The notes under the pieces are model-generated. The model worked only from the letters and a program-made list of their open reading frames with translations, was not told the DNA's origin and searched no databases. Shown one piece after another: positions 1 to 8,450 of a stretch of DNA of 64,000 bases. Within the stretch, counting starts at the first letter, position 1; every line of letters starts with the position of its first letter. Origin of the DNA: Clostridia bacterium (GTDB taxonomy: Bacteria; Bacillota; Clostridia; Christensenellales; CAG-138); the NCBI GenBank assembly GCA_017545535.1, contig JAFWMS010000027.1, positions 1-64,000 of the forward strand. Reading direction: 5' to 3'. Both the position numbers and the translations under genes were made by a program.

Positions 1-1
1 G

Positions 2-241
2 GAAAACGTCGAGGTGATGATCCATCAGCCTTCCGGCGGCGCTCAGGGCAAGGCCACCGACATCTCCATCGTGGCGGAGCAGATCATCAAGATCAAGCGC
101 CGCCTGAACGAGATCCAGTCAAAGCGGACCGGTCAGCCGGTGGAGAAGGTGGAGCACGATACGGAGCTGGACAACTACATGGACGCCCAGGAGGCCAAGG
201 CCTACGGCATCATCGACGAGGTCATCGTTCCCCGCCGGTAA
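2..241 (+). CDS. clpP: ATP-dependent Clp protease proteolytic subunit ClpP, C-terminal part
   Basis: The gene is cut by the left edge of the window; only about the last 79 codons are present. ClpP forms the barrel-shaped serine protease that degrades proteins fed to it by ClpX or other Clp ATPases. The fragment carries the catalytic histidine in the motif MIHQP and, downstream, the third triad residue as the Asp of TELD, followed by the conserved EAKAYGIID helix and strand. The nucleophilic serine lies outside the window. clpX follows after 24 bases, the usual clpP-clpX order. The reading frame is open to the first base, so the apparent internal GTG/ATG near base 14 is not a start. Confidence 0.97.
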   Translation, partial: ENVEVMIHQPSGGAQGKATDISIVAEQIIKIKRRLNEIQSKRTGQPVEKVEHDTELDNYMDAQEAKAYGIIDEVIVPRR

Positions 242-265
242 CGAGAAAGGAAACAAGGAAACCAC

Positions 266-1612
<1,347 letters not shown>

Positions 1613-1620
1613 ACAGAACG

Positions 1621-1661
1621 AAAAACACCCCGTTGGGATCGTACCAACGGGGTGTTTTTTT
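1621..1661. terminator. Bidirectional intrinsic terminator after clpX
   Basis: A perfect 16-bp inverted repeat (1621-1636 with 1644-1659) has a 7-base loop. It ends in a T run on the plus strand and, read in reverse, in a T run on the minus strand, so it can serve both clpX and the convergent secreted-protein gene. Confidence 0.93.
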
Positions 1662-1685
1662 CTTGCTCGAAAAGCTTTAATTGCC

Positions 1686-2615
1686 TTAAGCGGCTGCGGG
1701 AACGGCAGCTTTGGCGGCCGCGGGGATCTCGATGGGGGGGACGCTGTTGAACTCAGAGAGGAAGCACTCGGCGGAGGCCGCGGGGAAATCCACGTCTACT
1801 TCCATGCCGTCCATGCCCTCCAGCCCCATAAGGGATTTGAGAACGTTCCCCAGAAGATCCTTCATCATATCGCCCATGTCCATGGTGTATCGAAGCGGCA
1901 GATGGGTCTGTGCGTCGATGAACATGGTGATGGGCAAATCTCCGAATTCGACTGCGCTCGCCTCGGCACCGTCCGTGGGGATCAGCTCGGATAGGGAGGA
2001 GCCGGAACCGGCCATGTTCATGATCTGCTGCAAGAACTCACCGCTCAGCGCGCCGGTGTACACCAGGACCTCACGACCGTCGAGGGTATCGGTGCCGACT
2101 TGCTGAAAACCCTTGGAGTTGTTGATGATGATGGAAAACACTTCCGTAGGATCGACGGGGACGCGATCCGCCTTGTTCGCATTCCAACTCGCTCCGCCGT
2201 CCGCAGAGGAGTAGGTCGTGGTCGTTTCATCATCCTGTTCCATATAGAGCAGGAATTGCTTGTTCTCGGTCTGCCCCATGGAGCTCATGCTCATCTCTAT
2301 TTGACTGGAGATGCAGGCAGGCTCCTTCTGCTGGTCCATGTCGACCGTCAGGTCAATGCTCATGGGCATGCTCATGGTCTGACCGCCGGCGGAGACGAGG
2401 ATGTTGATCTCGAGCGCTATTTTCATATCCATATGCATGCTGTCCTGGGCATTGAGATTCGAAAAAGCTTCCGTAAGCAGGGGATCAACGGATACCTGAG
2501 TAGGATCGGGGCCCTCGCCGAGCACGTCCAGAGCCGCGCTGCTGCGGAGCGGGAGCAAGGTCGTCAGACACAGCATAAGGCTGAGCGCCATAAGGAAAGC
2601 AACGGTTTTTTTCAT
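1686..2615 (-). CDS. Secreted Met-rich protein, LolA/LppX-like (DUF6612-type) fold suspected
   Basis: A 309-residue protein with a Sec signal peptide (MKKTVAFLMALSLMLCLTTL, then a likely AxA-type site near SSAA). No cysteine sits at a lipobox position, so it should be released or held non-covalently. The mature part alternates polar and hydrophobic residues in a beta-rich way, with phrases such as LPLRYTMDMG and VLVYTGAL that resemble the DUF6612/LppX-LolA-like proteins of Firmicutes. That family assignment is an inference from pattern. The region of residues 55-120 is strikingly rich in methionine (MHMDMK, MSMPMS, MSMSSMG). The C-terminus is an alanine-rich tail (AAAKAAVPAAA). It stands alone on the minus strand, convergent with clpX, with its own promoter. 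The function is unknown. Confidence 0.8.
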   Translation of the reverse strand: MKKTVAFLMALSLMLCLTTLLPLRSSAALDVLGEGPDPTQVSVDPLLTEAFSNLNAQDSMHMDMKIALEINILVSAGGQTMSMPMSIDLTVDMDQQKEPACISSQIEMSMSSMGQTENKQFLLYMEQDDETTTTYSSADGGASWNANKADRVPVDPTEVFSIIINNSKGFQQVGTDTLDGREVLVYTGALSGEFLQQIMNMAGSGSSLSELIPTDGAEASAVEFGDLPITMFIDAQTHLPLRYTMDMGDMMKDLLGNVLKSLMGLEGMDGMEVDVDFPAASAECFLSEFNSVPPIEIPAAAKAAVPAAA

Positions 2616-2666
2616 GTTGTACCTCCGTCCGGATTTGTCGTAATGGGTCGCAAATTACTGATTTTA

Positions 2667-2695
2667 AGTATGTCACAGGCGAGTGCTTATGTCAA
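2667..2695 (-). promoter_or_regulatory. Putative sigma-A promoter of the Met-rich secreted protein gene
   Basis: On the minus strand TTGACA (2690-2695) is followed after 17 nt by CATACT (2667-2672), about 50 bases before the ATG. The -35 is perfect and the -10 is weak. Confidence 0.5.
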
Positions 2696-2745
2696 GCTTT
2701 TGGGCGATGATGCGGAAATATTGGAGGAGTTTTTTAGCGTCCGCA

Positions 2746-2773
2746 TTGCCTTTTTCCGCCCATGTGATACAAT
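2746..2773 (+). promoter_or_regulatory. Putative sigma-A promoter of rph
   Basis: TTGCCT (2746-2751), 16-nt spacer, TACAAT (2768-2773), 36 bases before the rph start. Confidence 0.55.
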
Positions 2774-2809
2774 ATCTGGCAGAAAAGAAGATCGGGAGGA
2801 CAAGCAGCT

Positions 2810-3523
2810 ATGCGTAGGGACGGCAGAGAGGACAACGAACTGAGGCCCATCACCTTGGTCCGGGATTTCACGGACACCAAGGGCGGCTCCGTGCTCATTA
2901 ACTGGGGCAACACCCGGGTGCTGTGTACCGCCCTTTTGGAGGAGGGGGCCATGCCCTTTTTGAAGGGGACGGGGAAGGGGTGGCTCACGGCGGAGTACGC
3001 CATGCTCCCCTCCAGCACCGGCAATCGGAAGAAGCGGGACTATTTGAAGCAGGACGGCCGCTCCACGGAGATCCAGCGGCTCATCGGCCGGAGCCTGCGG
3101 GCGGGGGTGGACCTTATGAAGCTGGGGGAGCGGGTCGTCTACGTGGACTGCGACGTGCTGCAGGCCGACGGCGGCACCCGCACCGCCTCCATCACCGGGG
3201 CCTACGTGGCCGTGGCGCTGGGGGTGCAGAAATGGCTGAAGGAAGGGCGCCTTGAAGAGGACCCCATGATCCACCGCATCGCCGCGGTGTCCGTGGGTAT
3301 CGTCCATGATAAGCCCATGCTGGACCTTTGCTACGGGGAGGACTCCGCCGCCCAGGTGGATATGAACCTGGTCATGAACGAGGCGGGGGCCTTCATCGAA
3401 GTCCAGGGCACGGGGGAGGGCCGCGCCTTCTCCCGGGGGGAGCTGAGCGAGCTGCTTTCCCTGGGCGAGGACGGCATCCGAGCTCTGATGGAAATTCAGA
3501 AAAGGGTGGAGCTCAGCCTGTGA
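2810..3523 (+). CDS. rph: Ribonuclease PH
   Basis: A 237-residue phosphorolytic 3'-5' exoribonuclease that trims tRNA 3' ends by transferring nucleotides to phosphate. It begins with the family hallmark R-DGR--NELRPI and contains GNTRVLCTA, the RNA-binding segment TGNRKKRD, the QTDGG-like phosphate site as LQADGGTRTASITGA, and DLCYGEDS---VDMN. Usual length is 240-250. The start is supported by GGGAGG 11 bases upstream. In many Firmicutes an ITPase gene (rdgB) is fused to or follows rph; here transketolase genes follow instead. Confidence 0.96.
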   Translation: MRRDGREDNELRPITLVRDFTDTKGGSVLINWGNTRVLCTALLEEGAMPFLKGTGKGWLTAEYAMLPSSTGNRKKRDYLKQDGRSTEIQRLIGRSLRAGVDLMKLGERVVYVDCDVLQADGGTRTASITGAYVAVALGVQKWLKEGRLEEDPMIHRIAAVSVGIVHDKPMLDLCYGEDSAAQVDMNLVMNEAGAFIEVQGTGEGRAFSRGELSELLSLGEDGIRALMEIQKRVELSL

Positions 3524-3530
3524 TTGGCCC

Positions 3531-3559
3531 TTGCCACCGCCTCAATTTTCGGGTACAAT
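3531..3559 (+). promoter_or_regulatory. Sigma-A promoter of the transketolase genes
   Basis: TTGCCA (3531-3536), 17-nt spacer, TACAAT (3554-3559). It lies immediately after the rph stop, giving a leader of about 40 bases. Confidence 0.65.
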
Positions 3560-3603
3560 AAAACGTAAGGCAACAGAAATACTGCAAGAATAAGGAGATG
3601 CAA

Positions 3604-4446
3604 ATGGATCAAAAAGAAATAAAGGCGCTCAAAGCGTTTGCCCTGCGCATCCGCCTGGCAGCCTTGGACGCCATCCACTCCATCGGCTCCGGCCATGTGG
3701 GCGGAGCGCTGAGCATCGCGGACGCGTTGGCGGTCCTCTACGGGCGGGAGATGAACGTGCGGCCGGAGGACCCCAAGTGGCCCGATCGGGACAAGCTGGT
3801 CTGCTCCAAGGGCCATGCCGGCCCCGGTGTTTATGGGACCTTGGCCCTCAAGGGCTATTTCCCCTATGAGGAGCTTAGGACCCTGAATAAAAACGGCACC
3901 CGGCTCCCCAGCCATTGTGATCGAAACAAGACCCCCGGCATCGACGTGACCACCGGCTCCCTGGGCCAGGGCACCTCCCAGGCGGCAGGCCTGGCTCTCG
4001 GCGATCGGCTCAAGGGTCGAAAGAATCGGGTGTTCCTCATCGTGGGGGACGGAGAGATGGACGAGGGCCAGTGCTGGGAGGCTTTTGCCTTCGCCGCGGC
4101 CCGCAAGCTTTCCAATCTGGTGGTCCTCATCGACTGGAACAAGAAGCAGCTGGACGGCTACTGCGACGACGTACTGCCCATGGGCAGCTTTGCGGATAAG
4201 ATGACAGCCTTCGGCTTCGACACCGTTCAGGTGAACGGCAACGACGTGGAAGCCGTGGCCGCGGCCCTGGAGCGTACCCGTCAGGGGGGCGACAAGCCCT
4301 ATGCCATCGTGCTGGACACGGTGAAGGGCGCCGGCGTGGAGGAGGTGGCCAACACCCTCATGAACCACAGCATCCCGGTGAACGATGAGAAGTACGAGAA
4401 ATGGACCGCTGAGCTCAAGGCGGAGCTCGCCGCGCTGGAGGGCTAA
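3604..4446 (+). CDS. Transketolase, N-terminal (thiamine diphosphate-binding) subunit
   Basis: A 280-residue half-transketolase that supplies the pyrophosphate side of the ThDP site for two-carbon transfer in the non-oxidative pentose phosphate pathway. Recognisable motifs are IHSIGSGHVGG, CSKGHAGPGVY, TTGSLGQG and the ThDP fold GDGEMDEGQCWEAFAFAA with a following DWNK. The ATG at 3604 is preferred to the one at 3598 because the AAGGAG at 3592-3597 abuts the earlier codon but stands 6 bases from the later one. The C-terminal subunit starts 4 bases after the stop, so the two are co-translated as a split enzyme, common in Clostridia. Confidence 0.95.
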   Translation: MDQKEIKALKAFALRIRLAALDAIHSIGSGHVGGALSIADALAVLYGREMNVRPEDPKWPDRDKLVCSKGHAGPGVYGTLALKGYFPYEELRTLNKNGTRLPSHCDRNKTPGIDVTTGSLGQGTSQAAGLALGDRLKGRKNRVFLIVGDGEMDEGQCWEAFAFAAARKLSNLVVLIDWNKKQLDGYCDDVLPMGSFADKMTAFGFDTVQVNGNDVEAVAAALERTRQGGDKPYAIVLDTVKGAGVEEVANTLMNHSIPVNDEKYEKWTAELKAELAALEG

Positions 4447-4450
4447 CCAT

Positions 4451-5410
4451 ATGAAGATCGTATACAACGGCGAAATGGACAAGCGCCTGTGCAAGGAAGT
4501 CCTGGGGGAGACCATCCCCGCCATCCTGGAGAGCGATCCGGACACCATCTATCTGGACGCGGATCTCATGAGCTGCATCGGCACGCTGAAATACGGCCAG
4601 CAGCATCGGGATAGGGCCATCGACTGCGGCATCGCGGAGGCCAACATGGCCGGCGTGGCGGCGGGCCTGGCCATGGCGGGCTTCAAGCCCCTCATCCACT
4701 CCTTCGGCATCTTCGCCTCCCGGCGCATCTTCGACCAGATCTTCCTCTCCGGCGGCTACGCCAAGAACGACATCACCGTCCTGGGCTCCGACCCTGGCGT
4801 CACCGCGGCCATGAACGGCGGAACCCACATGCCTTTTGAGGACGTGGCCCTCTACCGGGTCCTCCCCGGCTCCACGGTGCTGGAGCCCTCGGACCCCACC
4901 TGCCTCGTAAGCCTCCTCAAGCAGTGCGTGGATCGCCCCGGCATCAAGTACCTTCGGGTGGGCCGCAAGAGCCTGGCCCGGGTCTATGAGGAGGGCAGCG
5001 AGCTGCCAATCGGCAAGGCTCCCGTCCTTAGGGACGGCACCGACGTGGCCATCTTCGCCGCCGGCATCATGGTCCACGAGGCCATGCAAGCCGCCGCGTC
5101 CCTGGAGCAGCAGGGCATCTCGGCGGCGGTGGTGGACTGCTATTCCATCAAGCCCATCGACCGGGAGACCGTGATCGCCATGGCGAAAAAGACCGGCGCT
5201 GCGGTGGTGGCCGAGAACGCCAACCGTCACGGCGGCCTCTATTCCGCCGTACTGGAAGTCCTGGCGGAGAACTGCCCCGTGCCCGCCGCCAACGTGTCCG
5301 TGGAGGACGAGTTCGGCGAGGTGGGCACCCAGGGCTACCTGCAGCAGCGCTTCGGCCTCACCGCCGCCCACATCGAGGCGCAGGCCAAGGCCGTCCTCGC
5401 CCGGAAATAA
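4451..5410 (+). CDS. Transketolase, C-terminal (pyrimidine-binding) subunit
   Basis: A 319-residue partner of the upstream subunit. It carries the transketolase pyrimidine domain, with CGIAEANMAGVAAGLAMAG (the catalytic Glu region) and THMPFEDVALYR, then the C-terminal transketolase domain with AAGIMVHEAM and VVDCYSIKPID. The ATG at 4451 is chosen because GGAGGG sits about 10 bases before it; an upstream in-frame ATG at 4385 would lie inside the preceding gene. A DXS-like role is a weaker alternative, but split transketolase pairs have exactly this two-gene layout. A hairpin terminator follows. Confidence 0.93.
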   Translation: MKIVYNGEMDKRLCKEVLGETIPAILESDPDTIYLDADLMSCIGTLKYGQQHRDRAIDCGIAEANMAGVAAGLAMAGFKPLIHSFGIFASRRIFDQIFLSGGYAKNDITVLGSDPGVTAAMNGGTHMPFEDVALYRVLPGSTVLEPSDPTCLVSLLKQCVDRPGIKYLRVGRKSLARVYEEGSELPIGKAPVLRDGTDVAIFAAGIMVHEAMQAAASLEQQGISAAVVDCYSIKPIDRETVIAMAKKTGAAVVAENANRHGGLYSAVLEVLAENCPVPAANVSVEDEFGEVGTQGYLQQRFGLTAAHIEAQAKAVLARK

Positions 5411-5423
5411 GAGGATAAAACGC

Positions 5424-5451
5424 AAAAGACCGCCCAGGTGGGCGGTCTTTT
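5424..5451. terminator. Intrinsic terminator between transketolase and the GNAT gene
   Basis: The 12-bp stem AAAAGACCGCCC / GGGCGGTCTTTT has a short loop. A T run on either strand makes it usable by both convergent genes. Confidence 0.9.
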
Positions 5452-5464
5452 CACATGCGTTCGA

Positions 5465-5866
5465 TCAGCCCCGCATAAAGGCTTTGCAGCCGAAGCTGTT
5501 CACGGGCTTGAACCCCAGGGCCTGGTAGAAAGCCACCGTCTCCGGACTGTCGTCGGTGAGCAGCTGCACCTGCCGCACGCTCCTGAACCGGTCCAGAGCG
5601 GTTTCGAGGAGGGCCCGGCCCACGCCCCGGCCCTGATACTCCGGCCGCACCAGGATGTCCTGGATCAGCACCACGGTCTGCCCGTCGCCTACGGCCCGCA
5701 GCAGGCCGATCAGCCGTTCGTCCTCGTAGGCAGCGAGGCACAGGAGCGATCCGGCGAACCCCGCTTTGAGCACCCCGGGATGGTCCGTATAGGCGGTCCA
5801 GCCCACGCTTTGGTAGAGGGAGAGGATCTCCTCCTCGTCGTACGCCCCGTATTCCCGGATATCCAT
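5465..5866 (-). CDS. GNAT-family N-acetyltransferase
   Basis: A 133-residue single-domain acetyltransferase expected to transfer acetyl from acetyl-CoA to an unidentified amine. Motif A, YQGRGVGRALLE, forms the acetyl-CoA pyrophosphate loop and is preceded by the beta-4 strand VVLIQDILVRP. The motif-B region is FYQALGFKPV. The start is set at 5866 because AAAGGAGG lies 7 bases upstream; an open frame continues to 5995 but has no ribosome site and an unlikely composition. It is monocistronic, convergent with the transketolase genes. Confidence 0.88.
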   Translation of the reverse strand: MDIREYGAYDEEEILSLYQSVGWTAYTDHPGVLKAGFAGSLLCLAAYEDERLIGLLRAVGDGQTVVLIQDILVRPEYQGRGVGRALLETALDRFRSVRQVQLLTDDSPETVAFYQALGFKPVNSFGCKAFMRG

Positions 5867-5895
5867 GGTCCGCGCCTCCTTTCCTTGATGCACCC

Positions 5896-5925
5896 AGCAT
5901 ACCACACCAGGACACGGGGAGGCAA
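5896..5925 (-). promoter_or_regulatory. Putative promoter of the GNAT gene
   Basis: On the minus strand TTGCCT (5920-5925), 18-nt spacer, TATGCT (5896-5901) with a TG just upstream of the -10. It ends about 30 bases before the start codon. Confidence 0.45.
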
Positions 5926-5954
5926 GGGGGACGTTGGTTTCAACCCGGCCTCGC

Positions 5955-6005
5955 TGATACCAACGGAAAAGAGGGTTGATACCAAGGAAAGCCAAACTGG
6001 TATCA
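5955..6005. repeat. Three copies of TGATACCA: two direct, one inverted
   Basis: TGATACCAA occurs at 5955-5963 and 5977-5985, and its inverse TGGTATCA at 5998-6005. The last two form an 8-bp stem with a 12-base loop. The spacing of 22 bases between the direct copies is two helical turns. The cluster lies between the divergent GNAT and B12-operon promoters, where an operator would be expected. No protein is known to bind it. Confidence 0.6.
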
Positions 6006-6129
6006 TCCTAAAGAATAAGAATATGACAAAGAGAATGAGTAAGAGTAAGAGAATAAATAGGAGTATGATAAAAGAGTATGTGTGTGTATCTAAGGGGCAC
6101 ACACACGGGGGCGGGAAAGCGGCGAGACC
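6006..6129. other. Non-coding purine-rich, AT-rich tract upstream of the B12 operon
   Basis: From about 6008 to 6085 the plus strand is almost entirely A and G with scattered T, including AAGAATAAGAATATGAC and repeated AGTAAG, in sharp contrast to the GC-rich neighbourhood. A GTGTGTGT / ACACACAC inverted repeat follows near 6079-6105. I see no credible gene on either strand. Confidence 0.6.
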
Positions 6130-6158
6130 TTGACGAAAAAGGGGGACGGGGCTATAAT
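6130..6158 (+). promoter_or_regulatory. Sigma-A promoter of the cobalamin riboswitch operon
   Basis: TTGACG (6130-6135), 17-nt spacer, TATAAT (6153-6158). Transcription would start near 6165, just before the riboswitch. Confidence 0.85.
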
Positions 6159-6194
6159 GACACCAGTTGAATAGCGTGTTCTTATCTGCGATGA

Positions 6195-6345
6195 GCAGCG
6201 GCCTTCGGGCCGAGGGAACCGGGTGAGAATCCCGGGCTATCCCAGTAACCGTCAGGTGGACGAAAGAGCGCATGCCCACTGTTCCTATGGGGACGGGAAG
6301 GGGCTCGAGTAGGACGAAGCCAAGCCGGGAGACCTGTTTGAACAT
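6195..6345 (+). promoter_or_regulatory. Cobalamin riboswitch
   Basis: The aptamer is recognisable from its conserved blocks in order: GAGGGAACCGGGTGAGAATCC, then CTATCCCAGTAACCGT, GCATGCCCACTG, GGGACGGGAAGG, and the B12 box region GAAGCCAAGCCGGGAGACCTG at about 6316-6336. It sits between a strong promoter and a hairpin terminator ahead of btuF. The established mode is that bound adenosyl- or methylcobalamin favours termination, so uptake and salvage genes are expressed when B12 is scarce. Confidence 0.95.
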
Positions 6346-6399
6346 GTAAACTTCTGGGATTGAGTGAACCGTCGGGCGCAAAGGCCCGAAGCATCTGCC

Positions 6400-6425
6400 G
6401 CTCCTCAATTCTGGGGAGCGTTTTT
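6400..6425 (+). terminator. Riboswitch expression-platform terminator
   Basis: GCTCCTC / GGGGAGC stem (6400-6406 with 6413-6419), then GTTTTT. A second hairpin (CGGGC / GCCCG, about 6373-6388) lies just upstream and may belong to the alternative fold. Confidence 0.8.
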
Positions 6426-6468
6426 CGACTCCTGCTCTATTCGACAAGTACAGAAAGGAGAAAAAGTC

Positions 6469-7398
6469 ATGAAACTCAAGAAACTGTTGGCGATCCTGTT
6501 CGCGGCCCTGCTGCTGGTGTCCTTTGTGAAGACGCCCGCTGCGGACGATTCCTTCACCGTCACCGACATGACGGGCCGGGAGATCACCTTCGAGAAGCCC
6601 GTGGAGAAGGCCGTGGCCCTCACCGCCGCCGATTGCGAGATCATCTTTGCCCTGGGCGCCGAGGAAGCGCTGGTTGGCCGCGGCGAATATTGCATCTATC
6701 CGCCGGAAGCCACGGACATCCCCTCTGTGCAGTCCGGCTATGACACCAACATCGAGCAGATCATCGCCCTGGAGCCCGACGTGCTGTTCATGGCCACCAT
6801 GGCCCAGACCACGGAACAGGTGGAACAGCTGGAGAAGGCCGGCATCAAGGTGGTGGTGAGCGACGCTCAGAACATCGAGGGGATCTACACCGACATTCGC
6901 CTGATCGGCGAGGTCATGGGCAAGCAGGCTGAAGCCGAAGCCAAAATTGCCGAGATGCAGGCTGTTTTTGATGAGATCAAAGCTCATCCCATCGAGGGGG
7001 AGAAGACCGTATACTTTGAGATCAACCCGCTGCAGTGGGGCCTCTGGACGGCAGGCTCCGGCACCTTTATGAACGAAGTCGCCGAAATGATGGGACTGAA
7101 GAACTGCTTCGCCGACGTGCAGCTCTGGGCTGAGGTCTCCGAGGAGCAGGTCATCGAGCGGAATCCCGACTTCATCGTGACCACGACCCCGTATTATGGG
7201 GAAGGTCCTACGCCTGAGGAAGAGATCATGGGTCGGGCCGGCTGGGAGAACATAGCCGCCGTGAAGAATGAAAACATCCTGAATCTCCAAAACGACGAAC
7301 TGACCCGTCCCGGCCCCAGCCTGGCGGAGGGCGCCCAGATGCTCTATGACTTCGTGGCGGAGAGCGAAGCGGCCGTGGCCCTCGCGCCTGCCGCATAA
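6469..7398 (+). CDS. btuF: Corrinoid ABC transporter substrate-binding protein (BtuF-like)
   Basis: A 309-residue class III (helical-backbone) binding protein that captures vitamin B12 or other corrinoids for the BtuCD transporter. It has a signal peptide (MKLKKLLAILFAALLLVSFV) and the periplasmic-binding fold start ITFEKPVEKAVALTAADCEIIFALGAEE. The internal phrase YDTNIEQIIALEPDVLF and the tail region VKNENILNLQNDELTRPGPSLAEGA are typical of BtuF/FhuD-type proteins. The start at 6469 follows AGAAAGGAG. Unusually for a Gram-positive binding protein there is no lipobox cysteine after the signal peptide, and the C-terminus is alanine-rich. The specificity for corrinoids rests on the riboswitch and operon partners. 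Confidence 0.93.
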   Translation: MKLKKLLAILFAALLLVSFVKTPAADDSFTVTDMTGREITFEKPVEKAVALTAADCEIIFALGAEEALVGRGEYCIYPPEATDIPSVQSGYDTNIEQIIALEPDVLFMATMAQTTEQVEQLEKAGIKVVVSDAQNIEGIYTDIRLIGEVMGKQAEAEAKIAEMQAVFDEIKAHPIEGEKTVYFEINPLQWGLWTAGSGTFMNEVAEMMGLKNCFADVQLWAEVSEEQVIERNPDFIVTTTPYYGEGPTPEEEIMGRAGWENIAAVKNENILNLQNDELTRPGPSLAEGAQMLYDFVAESEAAVALAPAA

Positions 7399-7410
7399 GA
7401 TCACGGCATC

Positions 7411-8445
7411 ATGACCGAGCGGAACGGCGAGCGCTTTCGCGGATGGGAATATCTGCTCTTTGCTGCGGCAGCGGTGTTGACGCTGCTCCTCTCGGTCTGC
7501 GTCGGCAGCGTGAGCATCCCCTTTCGGACCACTGTTTCGGTGATCTGGCGGGGGATCTGGAACCTGCCTCAGCCTGCGGGCACCGCGCCCGCCATATTGC
7601 TCACCTCCCGGCTCCCTCGGGTGCTGGCCGTCATGCTGGTGGGGGCCAGCCTCTCCCTCTGCGGCGGCGCCATGCAGGGGCTGCTGAAGAACCCTCTGGC
7701 GGACGGGTCCACCCTGGGCGTGTCCTCCGGGGCCTCCCTGGGGGCGGTCATCGCCATCGCCTTCGGCGTCACTATACCCGGTTTGCCCTTTGCGGGCACC
7801 ATGGTCATGGCCATGGTGTTCGCTTTTTGTTCTTTGCTCATCATTTTGGGCCTGGCCTATAAGCTGGATTTCTCCCTGTCCACCAACACCATCATCCTCA
7901 TCGGCGTCATCTTCTCCATGTTCGCCTCCAGCGTCATGAGCATCGTCATCACCTTTTCCGGGGAGCATCTCAGGAGCATCACCTTCTGGACCATGGGGAG
8001 CCTTCAGGGCAGCAGCTATTTGAACGTGCTGGTGCTGCTCTTTGCCCTGCTCCTCTTCGGCGGGGTGATCCTTTTGCACGCCCGGGAGCTGAACGCCTTC
8101 GCCATCGGGGAGGAGAACGCCCGCCACGTGGGGGTGAACGTGCGGAGAGTGAAGCTCATCATCCTTATCGCCGTTTCGGGGCTCATCGGCGTATGCGTGT
8201 CCATCGGCGGCACCATCGCCTTCGTGGGCCTGGTGACGCCCCATATGGTCCGGCTGCTGGTGGGGCCGAACCATAAGCGGCTGCTGCCTGCGTCCATCTT
8301 TGGGGGCAGCATCTTCCTCATGCTGTCGGACCTGATCGCCCGGACGCTGCTGAACCCCAAGGAGCTGCCCATCGGCGTGGTCACCTCCATCATCGGGGCG
8401 GTGGCCTTCGTGTTCATCTACGGGTCCGCCCGGAAGGGACGGTGA
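7411..8445 (+). CDS. btuC: Corrinoid ABC transporter permease (FecCD family, BtuC)
   Basis: A 344-residue integral membrane protein with about ten hydrophobic helices; two copies would form the B12 channel. Family signatures are SRLPRVLAVMLVGASLSLCGGAMQGLLKNPLADGSTLGVSSGASLG split across residues 67-112, and near the C-terminus GTIAFVGLVTPHMVRLLVGPNHKRLLP, the loop that contacts the ATPase. It lies 12 bases after btuF. No clear ribosome-binding site precedes the ATG, so translation may depend on reinitiation. Its stop overlaps the region where btuD begins. Confidence 0.95.
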   Translation: MTERNGERFRGWEYLLFAAAAVLTLLLSVCVGSVSIPFRTTVSVIWRGIWNLPQPAGTAPAILLTSRLPRVLAVMLVGASLSLCGGAMQGLLKNPLADGSTLGVSSGASLGAVIAIAFGVTIPGLPFAGTMVMAMVFAFCSLLIILGLAYKLDFSLSTNTIILIGVIFSMFASSVMSIVITFSGEHLRSITFWTMGSLQGSSYLNVLVLLFALLLFGGVILLHARELNAFAIGEENARHVGVNVRRVKLIILIAVSGLIGVCVSIGGTIAFVGLVTPHMVRLLVGPNHKRLLPASIFGGSIFLMLSDLIARTLLNPKELPIGVVTSIIGAVAFVFIYGSARKGR

Positions 8446-8450
8446 CGGCC

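Noticed and set aside
5955..6005. Possible CRISPR-like or tandem repeat array.
   Set aside because: Only three 8-9 base copies, one of them inverted, with unequal spacers and no cas genes.
5990..6090. A very hydrophobic Leu/Ile/Phe stretch if the minus strand of the purine-rich tract is translated.
   Set aside because: It has no start codon with a ribosome site nearby; the hydrophobicity simply reflects a pyrimidine-rich strand.
5710..8274. An 854-codon open frame on the minus strand across the riboswitch and btuF/btuC.
   Set aside because: It is antisense to clear genes and to the riboswitch. Its composition is His/Gly/Asp-rich as expected from the shadow of GC-rich codons, and it has no ribosome site.
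8442..8450. GTG at 8442 as the btuD start.
   Set aside because: The ribosome-binding sequence would lie only 2 bases away; ATG 8451 has proper spacing.
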